Positions 14,174 to 16,520 of a stretch of DNA of 16,520 nt are shown here, piece after piece. Source of the DNA: Endomicrobium sp. (lineage in GTDB: Bacteria > Elusimicrobiota > Endomicrobiia > Endomicrobiales > Endomicrobiaceae); assembly GCA_031273885.1 (NCBI GenBank), contig JAISRA010000080.1, positions 1-16,520 of the forward strand, given 5' to 3'. Position numbers and translations under genes: made by a program. The first letter of the stretch is position 1. The number at the start of each line of letters is the position of its first letter. Under the pieces are notes generated by a model. That model searched no databases, was not told the DNA's origin, and saw nothing but the letters and a program-made list of their open reading frames with translations.

Positions 14174-16520
14174 TTACCAATTAATAGAGCTGCACCAAGA
14201 ATTTAAAAGGACTTCAAGTTTTTCCTGCACTTTTATTTTGTTTTCCTTGCTCTCAAAAACTATTTTTTTATCGTCACTTACATAGCCGACTTCAGAAAAA
14301 ACTGAACCTTTAAAAATCTCTACGAATCCATTTTCATTTTCAGATTTTACTTCAACAACGAACCTGCCATTTGATTCCGAGAACAGTATTTCACCAATTG
14401 TCAACTGATCCGGGGGGGCAGTTTTAACAGCATCTATATTTATTTTTACGCCTTTTCCAGAAGCAAATGCCATTTCGCTAATTGCAACTGCAAGCCCGCC
14501 TTCAGAACAGTCATGACAAGACTCTATTAAGTTTTTATTTACTGCCTGATAAATCTTTTTCATTATAGCTTTTGATTCCTTTGGATATACGTCAGGCACA
14601 ATACCATCGGCAATATTTTTTATTTTAGCAAGAACACAACCGCCTAATTCATTTCTTGTGATTCCAAGGACAAATATTTTATTACCTTCATTTTTCAACG
14701 GCATTGTAATTGTTCTTGTTACATCTTCAATAACTCCAATTGCAGATATTAAAAGTGCTGGAGGTATTGAATATTTTTTCCCACTAATGGAGTACTCGTT
14801 ATGCAGACTATCTTTCCCTGATATAAAAGGAACTTCAAAAGCTTTTGACATATCGTAACAAGCATTAGCTGCACGTACAAGACTTCCTAAAATTTCAGGA
14901 TTGTTAGGATTACCCCAACAAAAATTATCTAGAAGTGCTATTTTTTCAATATCAGCTCCAACAGAAACGGCATTCCTTAAAGATTCTTCTATGGCAGATG
15001 ATGCCATCTTATAAGTATTTATTTTCCCGTATTGAGGATTTAAACCATTGGATAAAACGATTCCTTTTTTTGTACCTTTAACAACAGTATAAGGGAAAAT
15101 AACAGCAGCGTCGCCAGGACCCGACACTTCTATACTGTTTCCCTGTAACGGCTTTATGATTGTCTGGCCTTGTACTTCATGATCATACTGTCTTATAATC
15201 CATTCTCTAGAACAAACGTTCAAATCTGAAAGTAAAGCTTTTAAAGCTTTTGAAATCTCTGAAGAATCCAGTTTAATCGGTTTTTGAGCTTTTTCTTTCA
15301 TTATCGTATAAATCGCAGATTTTGTAGGTTTAGGAATGCCGTCATGAAGGAAAGACATATCAATACTTGTTACAACATCACCGTCATATATGAGAGTCAA
15401 TTTTTTGTCATTTGTAAATTCGCCTACAAAAACAGCCTCAACATTTTCTTCTTTAAATATTTCAACTATTTCTTTCTTATTTTTTGGCGGAATCGCAAAA
15501 ACCATTCTCTCCTGCGCTTCCGAAATCCATATTTCCCACGGATGTAGACCGTCATATTTCAGTGACACCTTGTCCAGATAAACAACAGCTCCAGTTTTTT
15601 CGCCAAGCTCGCCTATAGCACTTGATAAACCACCCGCACCGCAATCAGTGACAGCTCTATAAAGATTTAAATCTCTTGCTTTAAGCATAGTATCCAAAAC
15701 TTTTTTTTCGACTATAGGGTTTCCTATTTGAACTGCACTTACGTCAGACTCTTGATCAAGCTGTATTGAAGAAAATGTAGCTCCATGAATTCCGTCTCTA
15801 CCAGTTCTTCCGCCTACAACCAAAATTAAATCTCCGGAATTAACTTTTTTTTCTATTTTATTTTTCGGTATTATCCCCATTGTTCCGCAGTAAACAAGTG
15901 GATTTGCCATGTATCCGTCGTCAAAACAGATAGATCCGTTAACTGTAGGGATTCCCACCCGGTTTCCATAATCTCTAACGCCAGAAACAACTCCTTTCGC
16001 TATTCTTTTAGGATGATGCATTCCTTCCGGAACTTTTGAAGCCTCTGTATTAGGGTCGCCAAAACAAAACACATCCATATTAGCTAGAGGCTTTGCTCCA
16101 AGACCAACACCTAAAATATCTCTTATAACACCGCCGACGCCTGTCGCTGACCCTCCATATGGCTCAAGAGCAGAAGGATGATTATGCGTCTCAACTTTAA
16201 AAGCAATCCCATTCTTAGAATCAAACTCGATAATCCCGGCATTATCTTTAAAAACAGACAAACACCATTTTTTATTTAATTCGAACGTTGCTTTAAAAAT
16301 GGTTTCTTTTAGAAGATTATTGTACGTTCTTTTTATCTTTTTGCTACCTTTTTCTTCTGTATATTCTATTATTCCTGTAAGCGTTTTATGTTTACAATGT
16401 TCGCTCCAAGTCTGAGCTATAGTTTCCATTTCAACATCTATAGGATTTCTTTTAAGTTTTTTAAAATAATCTTGAACTGCTCTCATCTCTGCAAGAGATA
16501 AAGAAAGAACATTATTTCTG
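14174..16520 (-). CDS. purL: FGAM synthetase, large subunit (5' end beyond window)
   Basis: ATP-dependent amidation of FGAR to FGAM, purine step 4. The reading frame is open to the window edge. An internal ATG at 16486 is not the true start, since the codons before it (VLSLSLAEM) continue a typical PurL sequence. 781 codons are visible. From the edge come WSEHCKHK, the substrate loop ETHNHPSALEPYGG, ATGVGGVIRD, GGRTGRDGIHGATFSS, TDCGAGGLSSAIGE, YDHEVQGQTI, WGNPNNPE, ISGKDSLHNEY and CHDCSEGGLAVAISE. The last four belong to the second PurM-like half. It ends before any glutaminase domain, which is the separate purQ. Its visible part already exceeds the Bacillus PurL length (about 740), so a PurS-like N-terminal extension outside the window is likely; this is inferred, consistent with no separate purS here. 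Confidence 0.95.
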   Translation of the reverse strand, partial: RNNVLSLSLAEMRAVQDYFKKLKRNPIDVEMETIAQTWSEHCKHKTLTGIIEYTEEKGSKKIKRTYNNLLKETIFKATFELNKKWCLSVFKDNAGIIEFDSKNGIAFKVETHNHPSALEPYGGSATGVGGVIRDILGVGLGAKPLANMDVFCFGDPNTEASKVPEGMHHPKRIAKGVVSGVRDYGNRVGIPTVNGSICFDDGYMANPLVYCGTMGIIPKNKIEKKVNSGDLILVVGGRTGRDGIHGATFSSIQLDQESDVSAVQIGNPIVEKKVLDTMLKARDLNLYRAVTDCGAGGLSSAIGELGEKTGAVVYLDKVSLKYDGLHPWEIWISEAQERMVFAIPPKNKKEIVEIFKEENVEAVFVGEFTNDKKLTLIYDGDVVTSIDMSFLHDGIPKPTKSAIYTIMKEKAQKPIKLDSSEISKALKALLSDLNVCSREWIIRQYDHEVQGQTIIKPLQGNSIEVSGPGDAAVIFPYTVVKGTKKGIVLSNGLNPQYGKINTYKMASSAIEESLRNAVSVGADIEKIALLDNFCWGNPNNPEILGSLVRAANACYDMSKAFEVPFISGKDSLHNEYSISGKKYSIPPALLISAIGVIEDVTRTITMPLKNEGNKIFVLGITRNELGGCVLAKIKNIADGIVPDVYPKESKAIMKKIYQAVNKNLIESCHDCSEGGLAVAISEMAFASGKGVKINIDAVKTAPPDQLTIGEILFSESNGRFVVEVKSENENGFVEIFKGSVFSEVGYVSDDKKIVFESKENKIKVQEKLEVLLNSWCSSINW

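Noticed and set aside
14658..15581. Plus-strand open frames opposite purL
   Set aside because: The minus strand is continuously coding with all PurL motifs; the opposite frames show no family signal.

Overview
The window is a single, almost entirely minus-strand block of de novo nucleotide biosynthesis genes in a low-GC bacterial genome. In the direction of transcription (right to left) the order is purL (5' end outside the window), purQ, a 668-base gap, a purD-purE fusion, pyrR, pyrB, pyrC, pyrK, a 950-base gap, pyrD, pyrF, a 326-base gap, pyrE, gltS, purM, purN and purB (3' end outside the window). No RNA genes, insertion sequences, CRISPR arrays or plus-strand genes are supported. The pyr genes sit between two pur groups, so purine and pyrimidine synthesis appear to be organised, and perhaps expressed, together.

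Pathway coverage. For IMP synthesis the window carries GAR synthetase (PurD), GAR formyltransferase (PurN), FGAM synthetase (PurL and its glutaminase PurQ), AIR synthetase (PurM), N5-CAIR mutase (PurE domain) and adenylosuccinate lyase (PurB). PurF, PurC, PurH and PurK are not seen. For UMP synthesis everything after carbamoyl phosphate is present: PyrB, PyrC, a class 1B dihydroorotate dehydrogenase (PyrD with PyrK), PyrE and PyrF, plus the regulator/uracil phosphoribosyltransferase PyrR. CarA and CarB are not seen. GltS, a sodium/glutamate symporter, lies inside the cluster and may supply glutamate to these nitrogen-hungry pathways.

Organism. The strong AT bias, the intact biosynthetic genes, the class 1B PyrD/PyrK, the Thermus-family PyrE, and the long AT-rich gaps interrupting an otherwise tight operon suggest an anaerobic bacterium with a genome undergoing erosion. 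My best guess is an Elusimicrobiota/Endomicrobium-like symbiont. That is an inference from style and gene set; no search was run.

Most worth a second look: the PurD-PurE fusion with no linker, the altered active-site loop of its PurE domain, and the three long gaps. The gap between pyrK and pyrD contains a perfect 21-base palindrome. The gap upstream of purD-purE contains a good promoter-like sequence and competing hairpins. These gaps may be decayed genes, regulatory leaders, or both. I did not find a convincing new multi-gene system here.
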